From NCBI RefSeq assembly GCF_016862555.1, contig NZ_BONE01000043.1, positions 1 through 64,000 on the forward strand: a stretch of 64,000 nucleotides of DNA. The letters run 5' to 3'. Positions 32,701 to 40,248 of this stretch are shown here, in pieces. Numbering within the stretch: position 1 is the stretch's first letter; every line of letters starts with the position of its first letter. The notes below the pieces were generated by a model. It saw only the letters and a list, made by a program, of their open reading frames with translations. It did not search any database and was not told the DNA's origin. Both the position numbers and the translations under genes were made by a program. Source of the DNA: Asanoa siamensis. GTDB lineage: Bacteria; Actinomycetota; Actinomycetes; Mycobacteriales; Micromonosporaceae.

Positions 32701-33254
32701 GGCACCTCGCGCCCCGCCTCGCCCATCGCCCGGCGCGCGCCGTTGACCGCCGACTTGAGCTGCAGCAGGTCCTGGCAGGTCTCGACGATCAACGCGTCGG
32801 CGCCGCCGACGATCAGACCCAGGGCATTCTCCTGGTACGCGTCGCGCAGCGTCCGGTAGTCGGTGTGCCCCAACGTCGGCAGCTTGGTGCCCGGCCCCAT
32901 CGACCCGAGCACGAACCGCGGCCGGTCAGCCGTGGAGAACCGATCCGCCGAGGCCCGGGCGATCCGGGCGCCGGCCTCCGCCAGCTCGCGGATCCGCGCC
33001 TGCAGGCCGTACTCGCCGAGGTTTCCGAGGTTGGCCCCGAAGGTGTTGGTCTCGACGCAGTCGGCACCCGCGGTGAAATAGGCGTCGTGCACCCCGCCGA
33101 CCACCTCGGGCCGGGTCACGTTGAGCACCTCGTTGCAGCCCTCGTGGCCCTCGAAGTCGTCGAGGCTCAGGTCGGCCGCCTGCAGCATGGTGCCCATCGC
33201 CCCGTCGGAGATCAGAACCCGGGCAGCGAGCGCTTCCAAGAACGAGTTCGACAC
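29745..33254 (-). CDS. metH: Cobalamin-dependent methionine synthase
   Basis: A 1169-residue MetH with all modules. The homocysteine domain (1 to ~320) has zinc ligands Cys223 in LNCATGP and Cys289-Cys290 in VGGCCGTTPEH. The pterin-binding domain is about 335 to 600 (VGERTNANGSKAFREAM). The cap and B12 domain, about 640 to 890, has GDVHDIG with cobalt ligand His735. The C-terminal activation domain ends near 1165 (YRGCRYAFGYPACPD). It transfers a methyl group from methyltetrahydrofolate to homocysteine in the cytoplasm. A GTG start is assumed. No cobalamin riboswitch is evident just upstream. Length is close to the E. coli enzyme (1227). Confidence 0.98.
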   Translation of the reverse strand: MSNSFLEALAARVLISDGAMGTMLQAADLSLDDFEGHEGCNEVLNVTRPEVVGGVHDAYFTAGADCVETNTFGANLGNLGEYGLQARIRELAEAGARIARASADRFSTADRPRFVLGSMGPGTKLPTLGHTDYRTLRDAYQENALGLIVGGADALIVETCQDLLQLKSAVNGARRAMGEAGREVPVIAHVTVETTGTMLLGSEIGAALTAIEPLGVDLIGLNCATGPAEMSEHLRYLARHSRVPLSVMPNAGLPQLTADGAHYPLTPAELASALSDFVTSYGAALVGGCCGTTPEHISAVVGALGVGPARVAREAVDEPGVSSIYHHVPFVQDAGVLMVGERTNANGSKAFREAMIAGDWQACVELARSQARDGSHLLDLCVDYVGRDGAVDMKELAGRFATASTLPIMLDSTEPAVVEAGLEMLGGRCVVNSVNFEDGDGPSSRYARVMPVVREHGAAVVALLIDEEGQARTASWKVRVARRLIDDLTGRWGLRRSDILIDALTFPIATGQEETRRDGIETISAIREIAALYPGVNFTLGISNISFGLNPAARQVLNSVFLHECVSAGLTSAIVHASKILPMSQIPERQREVALDLVYDRRRDGYDPVQEFISLFEGVDVASARETRAAELLALPLDERLKRRIIDGERNGLEADLSEALSSRSALEIINETLLDGMKVVGELFGSGQMQLPFVLQSAEVMKSAVAFLEPHIERSDDDQGKGRIVLATVKGDVHDIGKNLVDIILSNNGYEVVNIGIKQPIASILEAAESHDADAIGMSGLLVKSTVVMKENLQEMLSRGVATRWPVLLGGAALTRSYVEDDLRALYTGGEVHYARDAFEGLSLMDRVMTARRGGAPVVDPGREAALAARRARREKQRAVVRENLPSLEDDSVRSDVATDVDVPTPPFFGTRVVKGVPLASYAALLDERALFLGQWGLRGARGSGPSYEELVETEGRPRLRYWLDRLAADHVLEASVAYGYFPARSSGNDLVVLSADGGSELTRFTFPRQRQERRLCLADFFSSSHDVLALQLVTVGQPISEYTAKLFARNEYRDYLEVHGLSVQLTEALAEYWHQRVREELVLPSGETVAAQDPPNLAGLLRTDYRGCRYAFGYPACPDLEDRAKVVALLDASRIGVTLSEEYQLVPEQATDALIVHHPEANYFNAK

Positions 33255-33451
33255 CCTCTCAGGTTACGGCGTCGTCCGATTCGCGAAGGAAGCGATGATC
33301 CAACCCGGTACGCGGCTGTGACCGACGTCGCCTCGGGGCACCGACCCGCGCCGCGCCGTCGAGCCCTCGCTGGCGCTGCCACGTAGGCTGGCAAGGTGAA
33401 CGTGTGGACCAGCATGGCGACCCAGGCGACACGGTGGACGGAGGCGGCGGC

Positions 33452-34321
33452 ATGACCGAGTTCGACGGGCTGCCCGAGCTTCGCTCCCCCGTCGCGATCG
33501 CGGCGTTCGAGGGGTGGAACGACGCCGCCGACGCCTCGACGGCCGCGGTGGAACACCTCGAGCAGGTGTGGGGCGCCCGGGAGATCGCGGCGCTCGACCC
33601 CGAGGACTTCTACGACTTCCAGGTGAGCCGCCCGACCATCACCATGGCCGACGGCGAGACCCGGCGCATCGAGTGGCCGACCACCCGGTTCATGGTGGCG
33701 AGCCCCGAGGGCACCGAGCGCGACGTCGTCCTGATCCGCGGCATCGAGCCGAGCATGCGCTGGCGGACCTTCTGCGAGCAGGTGCTCGAGCTGTGCCACA
33801 GCCTCGAGATCAACCGGGTGGTGCTGCTGGGCGCGCTGCTGGCCGACGTGCCGTACACCCGGCCCCTGCCGATCAGCGGCAGCGCCTCCGACAAGGACGC
33901 GGCCGACCGCTACCAGCTCACCCCGACGCGGTACGACGGCCCGACGGGCATCGTCGGCGTGCTGCACGACGCCTGCCAGCGCGCCGAGGTCGACGCGCTG
34001 TCGTTCTGGGTGCACGTGCCGCACTACGCCAACAACCCGCCGTGCCCGAAGGCCACGCTCGCGCTGCTGCACCGCGTCGAGGAGGTCCTCGACCTGCCGG
34101 TGCCGATGGCCGACCTCGCCGAGGAGTCGGCCGAGTGGGAGCAGCGGGTGCGCGCGGCTGCCGAGCAGGACGCGGAGCTGGGCGAATATGTCCGCGAGCT
34201 CGAGGAGCGGGCCGGCGACGCGGGCATCCAGTCGGTGAGCGGCGACGAGATCGCGCAGGAGTTCGAGAAATACCTGCGGCGCCGCGGCGGCTCGGCGGGG
34301 CCGACGGCCGGCTCCTGGTAG
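33452..34321 (+). CDS. PAC2 family protein (proteasome-assembly-chaperone fold)
   Basis: A 289-residue PAC2 (DUF75) protein: PVAIAAFEGWNDAADASTAAVEHL at the start, VVLIRGIEPSMRWRTFCEQVLEL and the strand VVLLGALLADVPYTRPLPISGSA are the family's core. A helical C-terminal third is rich in Glu/Asp. The fold is shared with eukaryotic 20S-proteasome assembly chaperones; the bacterial role is not settled. In actinomycetes it usually lies near mshC and the SCO1664-like gene, both of which are in this window 7 to 9 kb away. Start at the ATG preceded by GGAGG. It is divergent from metH, with about 197 bases between starts. Confidence 0.9.
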   Translation: MTEFDGLPELRSPVAIAAFEGWNDAADASTAAVEHLEQVWGAREIAALDPEDFYDFQVSRPTITMADGETRRIEWPTTRFMVASPEGTERDVVLIRGIEPSMRWRTFCEQVLELCHSLEINRVVLLGALLADVPYTRPLPISGSASDKDAADRYQLTPTRYDGPTGIVGVLHDACQRAEVDALSFWVHVPHYANNPPCPKATLALLHRVEEVLDLPVPMADLAEESAEWEQRVRAAAEQDAELGEYVRELEERAGDAGIQSVSGDEIAQEFEKYLRRRGGSAGPTAGSW

Positions 34322-34394
34322 CGCGCGTGTCGCAGGGCGCGGCCGCCGTACGCGTGATGCATCCTAGGATCATCGCCACGCGGGAGGTCGCGCC

Positions 34395-35189
34395 ATGCAG
34401 AGCAACCCGGGAGCGGCGGAGGCGCCGCACCGCCAGATAGCCGAGCAGATCAAGGCCCAGATCCGCCGGGGTGACTGGGCGGCGGGCGAACGGCTGCCGT
34501 CGATCCCCGCGCTGGCCGAGACGTTCGGCGTGGCCAAGCAGACGCTGCAACGCAGCATCGACCAGTTGCGGGTCGAGGGTGTGTTGATCACCAAGCCTGG
34601 CTCGGGTACGTACGTCCGCGGCACCAAACGCCGCCTCAACCGGCTGTCCCGGGGTCGCTACGGCGGGCACCGCGGCTACCACGCCGACCTGGCGGCCCGG
34701 TACCGCCAGCACCTGACCGAGGTCGGCCGCGCACCGGCGCCACCGGAGGTCGCGGACGCGTTCGGCGTCGCCGACCACACTCCCCTGCTGGTCCGCCGCC
34801 ACCTGGTCCGCACCGACGACGTCCCGGTCGAGATCGGCGCGGCGTGGTTCCGGGTGGAGGACGCGGCGGGCACGAGCTTGGAACGCTTCGAGGGCTTCGG
34901 GCGGCCGCTCTACCAGGAGGCGGAGGAGGCGATCGGCCGCCGCTACGCGACCGCGACCGACGTGATCACGGCCCGCCAGCCGGACCGCGACGAGGCGGAG
35001 ATCCTCCAGATCCGCGGCGACACGCCGGTGCTGCACCTGCTGCATGTCGCCTTCGACGAGCGGCACCGGGCGATCGAGGTGAGCCAGGCGACGTGGCCGG
35101 GGCCGATGACGACGCTGACGGAGAACTACAAGATCCCGGGGCCGGCGGAGGACCTGCCCGACGACGAGCCTGGGTTCGCGTTGGGCTAG
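34395..35189 (+). CDS. GntR family regulator (HutC/UTRA type)
   Basis: A 264-residue regulator. The winged HTH (residues 10 to 80) reads HRQIAEQIKAQIRRGDWAAGERLPS, then FGVAKQTLQRSIDQLRVEGVLITKPGSGTYV. The C-terminal UTRA ligand domain (about 100 to 245) includes LLVRRHLVRTDDVPVEIGAAWF and ITARQPDRDEAEILQI. UTRA regulators typically sense sugar phosphates, amino-acid-derived or N-acetylglucosamine-type molecules. No metabolic gene adjoins in the same direction, so the regulon is unknown. It is followed by a low-complexity spacer and the convergent cupin gene. Confidence 0.88.
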   Translation: MQSNPGAAEAPHRQIAEQIKAQIRRGDWAAGERLPSIPALAETFGVAKQTLQRSIDQLRVEGVLITKPGSGTYVRGTKRRLNRLSRGRYGGHRGYHADLAARYRQHLTEVGRAPAPPEVADAFGVADHTPLLVRRHLVRTDDVPVEIGAAWFRVEDAAGTSLERFEGFGRPLYQEAEEAIGRRYATATDVITARQPDRDEAEILQIRGDTPVLHLLHVAFDERHRAIEVSQATWPGPMTTLTENYKIPGPAEDLPDDEPGFALG

Positions 35190-35249
35190 CTCGCCGGGGC
35201 CCGCAACGTCGGTGCCTGACTCGCGGCTGGGCGGTACGTGGGGTGAAGG

Positions 35250-35410
35250 CATAGGCCCGCACGCTCGGGCACGGCCCGCACGCCTCGGCACCGCCGGCAC
35301 GCTCGCCGTAGGCTGCGCGCGCGCCGTAGGCCGGGCGCGCGCCGCGCGCTCGGCACGGCCCGAACCCCCGGGCACGGCCCGCACGCGTCGACACGGTCCC
35401 GCACGCCGGA
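35250..35410. repeat. Degenerate short tandem repeats
   Basis: A 160-base stretch between the convergent gntR and cupin genes consists of imperfect copies of a GC-rich unit of about 14 to 17 bases around GGCACGGCCCGCACGC, with variants such as GGCACCGCCGGCACGC and GACACGGTCCCGCACGC and a middle block of CGCGCGCGCCG. It has no coding sense. It may act as a terminator-like structured region or simply be slippage-prone filler. Confidence 0.55.
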
Positions 35411-35417
35411 CGGCCGG

Positions 35418-35789
35418 CTAGGCGGTCCAGGGTGGGGTGACGCGCTTGCCCGCGGCGGTGGCCGTGCTGCCGGCGGCGCTCGTGACGATGGCGGTCAGGC
35501 CGTTCGCGGCGTCCGCGGTGACCTGGCGTTCGACGTCCGGCGCGAGCACCAGCGTGTCCCCCGGGCCGATCCGGACCACGTCGTCGCCGAGGCGTACCGA
35601 CGCGCCGCCGGACAGGACCGTCCAGATCTGTTCCATGTCGATCGCGTGGGTCGGGCCCGCGCTGCCCGGACCCATCTCGACCTTCCAGAGCGGGCGCGTC
35701 GCGCCGCCGAGGGTGGGTGAGGCCAGGGTGGTCGTCACACCGGCGGGGGTCTCGAAGCGCCGGGTCTGGTCCTGCCCGATGACAGTCAT
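35418..35789 (-). CDS. Cupin-domain protein
   Basis: A 123-residue single cupin barrel. WKVEMGPGSAGPTHAIDMEQIWTVLSG and VRIGPGDTLVLAPDVERQV correspond to cupin motifs 1 and 2; His48 and Glu53 could bind metal, although the usual HxH is reduced to one His in motif 1. Such proteins are small oxygenases, isomerases or binding proteins. The start follows AAGGG. It is divergent from a marR gene, with direct repeats between the two starts, so it is the probable MarR-controlled gene. Confidence 0.8.
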   Translation of the reverse strand: MTVIGQDQTRRFETPAGVTTTLASPTLGGATRPLWKVEMGPGSAGPTHAIDMEQIWTVLSGGASVRLGDDVVRIGPGDTLVLAPDVERQVTADAANGLTAIVTSAAGSTATAAGKRVTPPWTA

Positions 35790-35816
35790 GGCGATGCCCT
35801 TCTAGGATGGTCAACG

Positions 35817-35845
35817 TGGTTGTCCAAAACGTAAACCTGGTTGTC
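35817..35845. promoter_or_regulatory. Direct repeats upstream of marR
   Basis: TGGTTGTC occurs at 35817-35824 and 35838-35845, 21 bases (two helix turns) apart, with GTCAAC-type partners at 35810 and 35853 that partly make each repeat symmetrical. They fill the 61-base spacer between the cupin and marR starts and are the likely MarR operators, acting on both genes. Confidence 0.5.
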
Positions 35846-35850
35846 TAATC

Positions 35851-36312
35851 GTGTCAACCGAGGCGGGGTTCCTGCTGCCGTTGCGGCTGTTCGTCGGCTT
35901 CCGGCAGCTCATCGACGCCGTGCACGCCGAGCTGGCCCGGGAGGGGCATCCGGACCTGCGGCCGCTGCACGGGTTCGTCTTCCAGGCCATCGGCCGCGAC
36001 GGCACCACGGCGGTTGAGCTCGGGCGGCGGCTGGGCGTCTCGAAGCAGGCCGCCGGCAAGACCATCGACGGCCTGGAGCGGCTCGGCTACCTCGAGCGGG
36101 CCAGCGACCCGGCCGACGCCCGGCGCAAGCTGGTGCGGCTCACCGACCGCGGCCACGCGGTGCTGACCCGCTCAGCACAGATCTTCGACGAGCTGCGCGC
36201 GGAGTGGGCGACCCGGATCGGCCCGGAGCGGCTGCGCGCCCTGGAGGCCGACCTCGTCACGGTGACGGGCGCGGAGGCGTTCCGCCTCGACGTGCCCGGC
36301 TGGTTCGGCTGA
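35851..36312 (+). CDS. MarR family transcriptional regulator
   Basis: A 153-residue winged-helix regulator: dimerisation helices at both ends, HTH GTTAVELGRRLGVSKQAAGKTIDGLERLGYLER (about 52 to 85) and the wing DPADARRKLVRLTDRG. MarR proteins bind phenolic or oxidising signals and usually repress themselves and a divergent gene, here the cupin gene. It starts at a GTG. It ends 59 bases from the convergent aldo/keto reductase, with a strong bidirectional hairpin between. Confidence 0.88.
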   Translation: MSTEAGFLLPLRLFVGFRQLIDAVHAELAREGHPDLRPLHGFVFQAIGRDGTTAVELGRRLGVSKQAAGKTIDGLERLGYLERASDPADARRKLVRLTDRGHAVLTRSAQIFDELRAEWATRIGPERLRALEADLVTVTGAEAFRLDVPGWFG

Positions 36313-36321
36313 CCAGCCGAA
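36304..36321. terminator. Small hairpin at the marR 3' end
   Basis: TTCGGCT and AGCCGAA pair perfectly around GACC, spanning the marR stop codon. It precedes the much stronger hairpin at 36328 and may add to termination. Confidence 0.35.
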
Positions 36322-36327
36322 GTTGGC

Positions 36328-36369
36328 AACGGTCCGTTGTTATGCGGAAAGCGTTAACAACGGACCGTT
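36328..36369. terminator. Strong bidirectional terminator
   Basis: AACGGTCCGTTGTTA at 36328-36342 pairs perfectly with its reverse complement at 36355-36369 across a 12-base loop, exactly between the convergent marR and aldo/keto reductase genes. A 15-pair stem in this position is a convincing factor-independent terminator for both strands. Confidence 0.85.
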
Positions 36370-36371
36370 CC

Positions 36372-37343
36372 TTACGCGTCGCGTTCCGGGTAGCCGATCT
36401 GGATCGCGGACACGTCGTCCAGGGCCGTGGCTATCTCGGCCGGCAGCGTCACGTTCTCGACCTTGAGTGCGCCCAGCAACTGCCCGACCGTGCGCGCGCC
36501 CAGGACCGGCGCCACCACGCCCGGTTGGTCGCGGACCCAGGCCAGCGCCACCTCCAGCGGCGAGACGCCCAGGCCCCCGGCGGCCGTCGCGACCGCTTCG
36601 ACGATGGATGAAGAGCGCGAATCCAGATAAGTCGCGACAAATGGGCCGAAGTGGGGGGAGGCCGCGCGGGAGTCCGCCGGGCGGCCGTGGCGGTACTTGC
36701 CCGTCAGGACGCCCCGGCCCAGCGGCGACCAGGCCAGCACGCCCAGGCCCAGCGCCGCGCAGGCCGGCAGGACCTCGCGCTCGATCCCCCGCTCCAGCAG
36801 CGAATATTCCACCTGCGCGGCCACCACCGGCGTACGGCCCGGCACCGCCTTCTGCCACGCCGCCGCCCGCGCCGTCTGCCAACCCGAGAAGTTGGAGACC
36901 CCGGCATAGCGGACCCGGCCGCTGGCAACGGCATAGTCCAGCGCCGCGAGCGTCTCCTCCAGCGGCGTCGTCTCGTCGAACCCGTGCACCTGCCAGAGAT
37001 CGACATGGTCGGTGCCGAGCCGCCGCAGCGACGCGTCCAGCGAGCTCAGCAGATGCCCCCGCGACGCGTCGCGCCGCCTGCCGTGGCCCGAGCGCAGGCC
37101 CGCCTTCGTGGCGATGAGCAGGTCGTCCCGCGGGATCAGAGTGTCCAGCAGCGAGCCGATCACGGCTTCTGCCTCGCCGTCGCCGTACACGTCGGCGGTG
37201 TCGACGAGATTGCCACCCGCGTCGACGAAGCCCTTGAGCTGGGCTGCCGCGTCGTCGGTGTCGGTGTCGGCACCCCACGTCATGGTGCCGAGCGCGAGCC
37301 GGGAGACCGCGAGCCCGCTACGGCCTAGCGGTCGCTGCTGCAT
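36372..37343 (-). CDS. Aldo/keto reductase
   Basis: A 323-residue (alpha/beta)8 oxidoreductase. The catalytic tetrad is visible as D48 and Y53 (NLVDTADVYGDGEAE), K80 (LIATKAGL) and H120 (DLWQVHGFD). The C-terminal NADPH-binding segment includes PVLGARTVGQLLGALKVENV. It resembles the YdhF/Tas-like actinobacterial group that reduces aldehydes and ketones in the cytoplasm. Substrate unknown. The start follows AAGGTG. It ends at the terminator shared with marR. Confidence 0.9.
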   Translation of the reverse strand: MQQRPLGRSGLAVSRLALGTMTWGADTDTDDAAAQLKGFVDAGGNLVDTADVYGDGEAEAVIGSLLDTLIPRDDLLIATKAGLRSGHGRRRDASRGHLLSSLDASLRRLGTDHVDLWQVHGFDETTPLEETLAALDYAVASGRVRYAGVSNFSGWQTARAAAWQKAVPGRTPVVAAQVEYSLLERGIEREVLPACAALGLGVLAWSPLGRGVLTGKYRHGRPADSRAASPHFGPFVATYLDSRSSSIVEAVATAAGGLGVSPLEVALAWVRDQPGVVAPVLGARTVGQLLGALKVENVTLPAEIATALDDVSAIQIGYPERDA

Positions 37344-37390
37344 GGGTGCACCTTATGCCGACGCGGCCTGCGCCGATAGCCGGCCGGTCG

Positions 37391-37403
37391 GTGCATCATG
37401 CAC
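37391..37403. promoter_or_regulatory. Short palindrome GTGCAT-C-ATGCAC
   Basis: Perfect 6-base arms around one base lie in the spacer between the divergent aldo/keto reductase and LLM oxidoreductase genes, about 50 bases before the former. Possible operator; the binding protein is unknown. Confidence 0.35.
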
Positions 37404-37516
37404 GCCGGCCATGACGCGGCGACACGCGGACCATCACAATCCCCTCCCCGCGTGTTGGGGCAGCCGTCCACGAACGGGCGACGGGCATTTCGTACTCTGG
37501 TCCCGCGTCGCGGGCG

Positions 37517-37547
37517 GCCGCCGACGAACGGCGCCGCCGTCGGCGGC
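37517..37547. promoter_or_regulatory. Leader hairpin before the LLM oxidoreductase gene
   Basis: GCCGCCGACG and CGTCGGCGGC pair perfectly around an 11-base loop, ending a few bases before the GGGAGGGG ribosome site of the gene at 37564. If transcribed, it would stand right next to the ribosome site and could influence initiation. Confidence 0.35.
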
Positions 37548-37563
37548 AGTGGGGAGGGGCACG

Positions 37564-38616
37564 GTGAAACTCGGACTCAACCTCGGATACCAGACGGCGT
37601 GGAGCTCGCCCGCGACCGACCTGGCGATGGCCCAGGAGGCGGAGCGGCTCGGCTTCACGGTCGTGTGGGCGGCGGAGGCCTACGGCTCCGACTCGCCGTC
37701 GACCCTGGCCTGGCTCGCCGGCCAGACCTCGACCATCGACCTGGGCGCGGCGGTCATGCAGATCCCGGCCCGCACCCCGGCCGCCACGGCGATGACCGCG
37801 ACCACGATCGACAACCTGAGCGGCGGCCGGTTCCGGCTCGGCCTCGGCGTCAGCGGCCCGCAGGTCTCCGAGGGCTGGCACGGCGTGCGGTTCGGCAAGC
37901 CGCTCGCCCGTACCCGCGAATATGTCGACATCGTCAAGCTCGCCGTCGGCCGCAAACCGGTGGAATACACCGGCGACCACTACACGCTCCCCCTGCCAGA
38001 CGGCCCCGGCAAGACGCTGCGCCTGGGCTTCCACCCGCCGCGCGAGCACATCCCGATCTACCTCGCCGCCGTCGGGCCGAAGAACCTCGAGCTCGCCGGC
38101 GAGATCGCCGACGGCTGGCTGGCGGTCTTCTACTCCCCCGAGTTCGCCGGCGAACAGCACGCGAGCATCGCAGCGGGCAAGGAAAAGGCCGCTCGAGCCG
38201 GCGAGGGCTTCGACGTCGTCCCCAGCGTCCCCGTCGTGGTCGGCGACGACGTGGCCATGGCCGCCGAGCTCGTCCGCTGGTACGCCGCCCTCTACATCGG
38301 CGGCATGGGCAGCCGGAAGCAGAACTTCTACAACGACCTCGCGGTCCGGATGGGCTACGGCGACGCCGCGAAGACGGTGCAGGACCTCTACCTCGACAAG
38401 CGCCAGCGGGACGCGGCGGCCGCCGTACCCCTGGAGTTCATCGACCGCACCTCGCTGCTCGGCAGCATGGAGCGGATCGCCGACCGGATGCAGGCGTACG
38501 CCGAATCGGGCGTTACCACACTGTCGATCAGCCCGTACGTGGCCGACGTGGAATCGGGCGTGCGGACGTTGCGTACGGTGGCCGAGGCGTTGGACAAGTC
38601 GGGGGTCGGGGAATGA
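37564..38616 (+). CDS. LLM-class F420-dependent oxidoreductase
   Basis: A 350-residue TIM-barrel protein of the luciferase-like monooxygenase superfamily, closest by pattern to F420-dependent enzymes: [13 protein letters not shown] at the first strand, [37 protein letters not shown], and [17 protein letters not shown]420-using members reduce or oxidise cofactors and secondary metabolites. The GTG at 37564 is chosen because it follows GGGAGGGG and starts directly with the first strand. Its TGA overlaps the ATG of uppP (ATGA), so the two are translationally coupled, an association I cannot explain metabolically. Confidence 0.88.
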   Translation: MKLGLNLGYQTAWSSPATDLAMAQEAERLGFTVVWAAEAYGSDSPSTLAWLAGQTSTIDLGAAVMQIPARTPAATAMTATTIDNLSGGRFRLGLGVSGPQVSEGWHGVRFGKPLARTREYVDIVKLAVGRKPVEYTGDHYTLPLPDGPGKTLRLGFHPPREHIPIYLAAVGPKNLELAGEIADGWLAVFYSPEFAGEQHASIAAGKEKAARAGEGFDVVPSVPVVVGDDVAMAAELVRWYAALYIGGMGSRKQNFYNDLAVRMGYGDAAKTVQDLYLDKRQRDAAAAVPLEFIDRTSLLGSMERIADRMQAYAESGVTTLSISPYVADVESGVRTLRTVAEALDKSGVGE

Positions 38617-39446
38617 CGTGGACCCAGGCGATCGTGCTCGGGATCGTGCAGGGGCTCACGGAGTTCCTGCCGATCAGCTCGTCCGGGCACATGCGGATCA
38701 CCTCGGCCCTGTTCTTCGGTCAGGACGCGGGCGCCTCGTTCACCGCGGTCACGCAGCTCGGCACCGAGGCCGCCGTGCTGCTCTACTTCGCCAAGGACAT
38801 CTGGCGAATATCCAAGACCTGGGTCATCGGCATCTGGGACAAGTCGGCGCGCAAGGAGTTCGACTACAAGATGGCGTGGTACGTCATCGTCGGCTCCATC
38901 CCGATCGGCATCATCGGCTTCGCGTTCAAGGACCAGATCCGCACCGCCGCCCGTAACCTCTGGCTGGTCTCGATCGTCCTGATCGTCTTCTCGTTCGTGC
39001 TCGCCTTCGCGGAATACCTGAGCCGCCAGACCCGCGCCCTCGAGCGCTTCCGGATGCCCGACGCGGTCACGATGGGCCTGGCCCAGGCGTTGGCACTGGT
39101 CCCCGGCGTCTCCCGCTCGGGCGGCACCGTGAGCGCCGGCCTCTTCCTCGGCCTGACCAGAGAGGCGGCCCTGCGCTTCTCGTTCCTGCTGGCGATCCCC
39201 GCGGTGGTCATGTCGGGCCTGTTCAGCCTGCCGGACGTCTTCGACAAGAGCGGCGGCGGCCTGGTGCCCTCGGGTGCCCAGATGATCGTCGCGACGATCA
39301 TCGCCTTCGGCCTCGGGTACGCGTCGATCGCGTGGCTGCTGCGGTACGTGTCCGCGCACACGTTCTATCCGTTCGTGCTCTACCGGGTCGCGGTCGGCTC
39401 CATCGTCCTCGCTCTCCTGATCAACGGCACGATCTCGGCCACGTAG
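38613..39446 (+). CDS. uppP: Undecaprenyl-diphosphate phosphatase
   Basis: A 277-residue membrane enzyme (BacA type). It has the two family signatures: [14 protein letters not shown] at residues 13-26, with the catalytic Glu and Ser/His cluster, and [12 protein letters not shown] near 165 with the second Arg/Ser site. About eight hydrophobic segments surround them. It removes one phosphate from undecaprenyl diphosphate so the lipid can carry peptidoglycan and other wall precursors again; overproduction gives bacitracin tolerance in other bacteria. It overlaps the oxidoreductase stop by 4 bases, and the histidine phosphatase starts 10 bases after it. Confidence 0.95.
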   Translation: MTWTQAIVLGIVQGLTEFLPISSSGHMRITSALFFGQDAGASFTAVTQLGTEAAVLLYFAKDIWRISKTWVIGIWDKSARKEFDYKMAWYVIVGSIPIGIIGFAFKDQIRTAARNLWLVSIVLIVFSFVLAFAEYLSRQTRALERFRMPDAVTMGLAQALALVPGVSRSGGTVSAGLFLGLTREAALRFSFLLAIPAVVMSGLFSLPDVFDKSGGGLVPSGAQMIVATIIAFGLGYASIAWLLRYVSAHTFYPFVLYRVAVGSIVLALLINGTISAT

Positions 39447-39456
39447 AGTCGTCCGC

Positions 39457-40158
39457 GTGGCGACCCTTCTCCTGCTGCGACACGGCCGCACGACCGCCAA
39501 CGCCGACGGTGGGCTGGCCGGGCGGCAGCCCGTCGAGCTCGACGAGACCGGCCGGGCCCAGGCGGTCGCGGTCGGCCAACGGCTGCGCGGCCTGCCGCTG
39601 GCCGCGGTGGTCAGCAGCCCGCTGATCCGCTGCCGGCAGACGCTGGACCTCGCCCTGCCGGACGCGCTGCCCAGCGTCGAGGACGGGCTGATCGAGTGCG
39701 GCTACGGCGAGTGGGAGGGCCAGCCGCTCAAGAAGCTGGCCAAGGATCCGCTGTGGCCGGTCGTCCAGCTCCACCCGTCCGCGGTGGCGTTCCCGGGCGG
39801 CGAGACGATGGCGGGGATGTCGGCCCGGGCCGTCGGCGCGGTCCGGCAGTGGGACGCCAAGGTCACGGCCGAGCACGGCGCCGAGGCGCTCTGGCTGGCC
39901 TGCACCCACGGCGACATCATCAAGGCGATCGTGGCCGACGCGCTGGGCCTGCACCTCGACCAGTTCCAGCGCATCGTCGCGGATCCGGCCTCGGTGACCG
40001 TGATCCGTTACACACCCACCCGCCCGTTCCTGCTGCGCCTCAACGACATCGGTGGTGACCTCGCCGGCCTGGTGCCGCCGAAACGGCGGCGGCGACCTCG
40101 CAAAACGGCCGCTACCTCGTCGGACGCCGTCGTCGGCGGCGGCGCCGGGCCGAGCTGA
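39457..40158 (+). CDS. Histidine phosphatase (phosphoglycerate mutase-like, MSMEG_4193 type)
   Basis: A 233-residue member of the branch-1 histidine phosphatases. LLLRHGRTTANADGGLAGR gives the phospho-accepting His in RHG near residue 8, SSPLIRCRQTLDLAL the second Arg region, GYGEWEGQPLKKL the acidic proton donor region, and CTHGDIIKAI the second His. This subtype lies near mshC, DUF3090 and SCO1664-like genes in many actinomycetes. Substrate unknown. A basic tail (PPKRRRRPRKT) follows the domain. It starts 10 bases after uppP and is likely in the same transcript. Confidence 0.9.
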   Translation: MATLLLLRHGRTTANADGGLAGRQPVELDETGRAQAVAVGQRLRGLPLAAVVSSPLIRCRQTLDLALPDALPSVEDGLIECGYGEWEGQPLKKLAKDPLWPVVQLHPSAVAFPGGETMAGMSARAVGAVRQWDAKVTAEHGAEALWLACTHGDIIKAIVADALGLHLDQFQRIVADPASVTVIRYTPTRPFLLRLNDIGGDLAGLVPPKRRRRPRKTAATSSDAVVGGGAGPS

Positions 40159-40248
40159 GATTCGCTCTGCGCGAACGTCGCTGATCCGCTCCCCACATTC
40201 GAGGCAGTGCGCTACGCGGGCTCACACGTGGGCGGATAGGGTCTTCTT

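Noticed and set aside
33255-33451. A cobalamin riboswitch upstream of metH
   Set aside because: The 197-base spacer to the divergent gene shows no B12-box-like core and is too short for a full riboswitch plus a promoter for both genes.
35250-35410. CRISPR array
   Set aside because: Repeat units are imperfect, contiguous and without unique spacers of constant size, and no cas gene is near.
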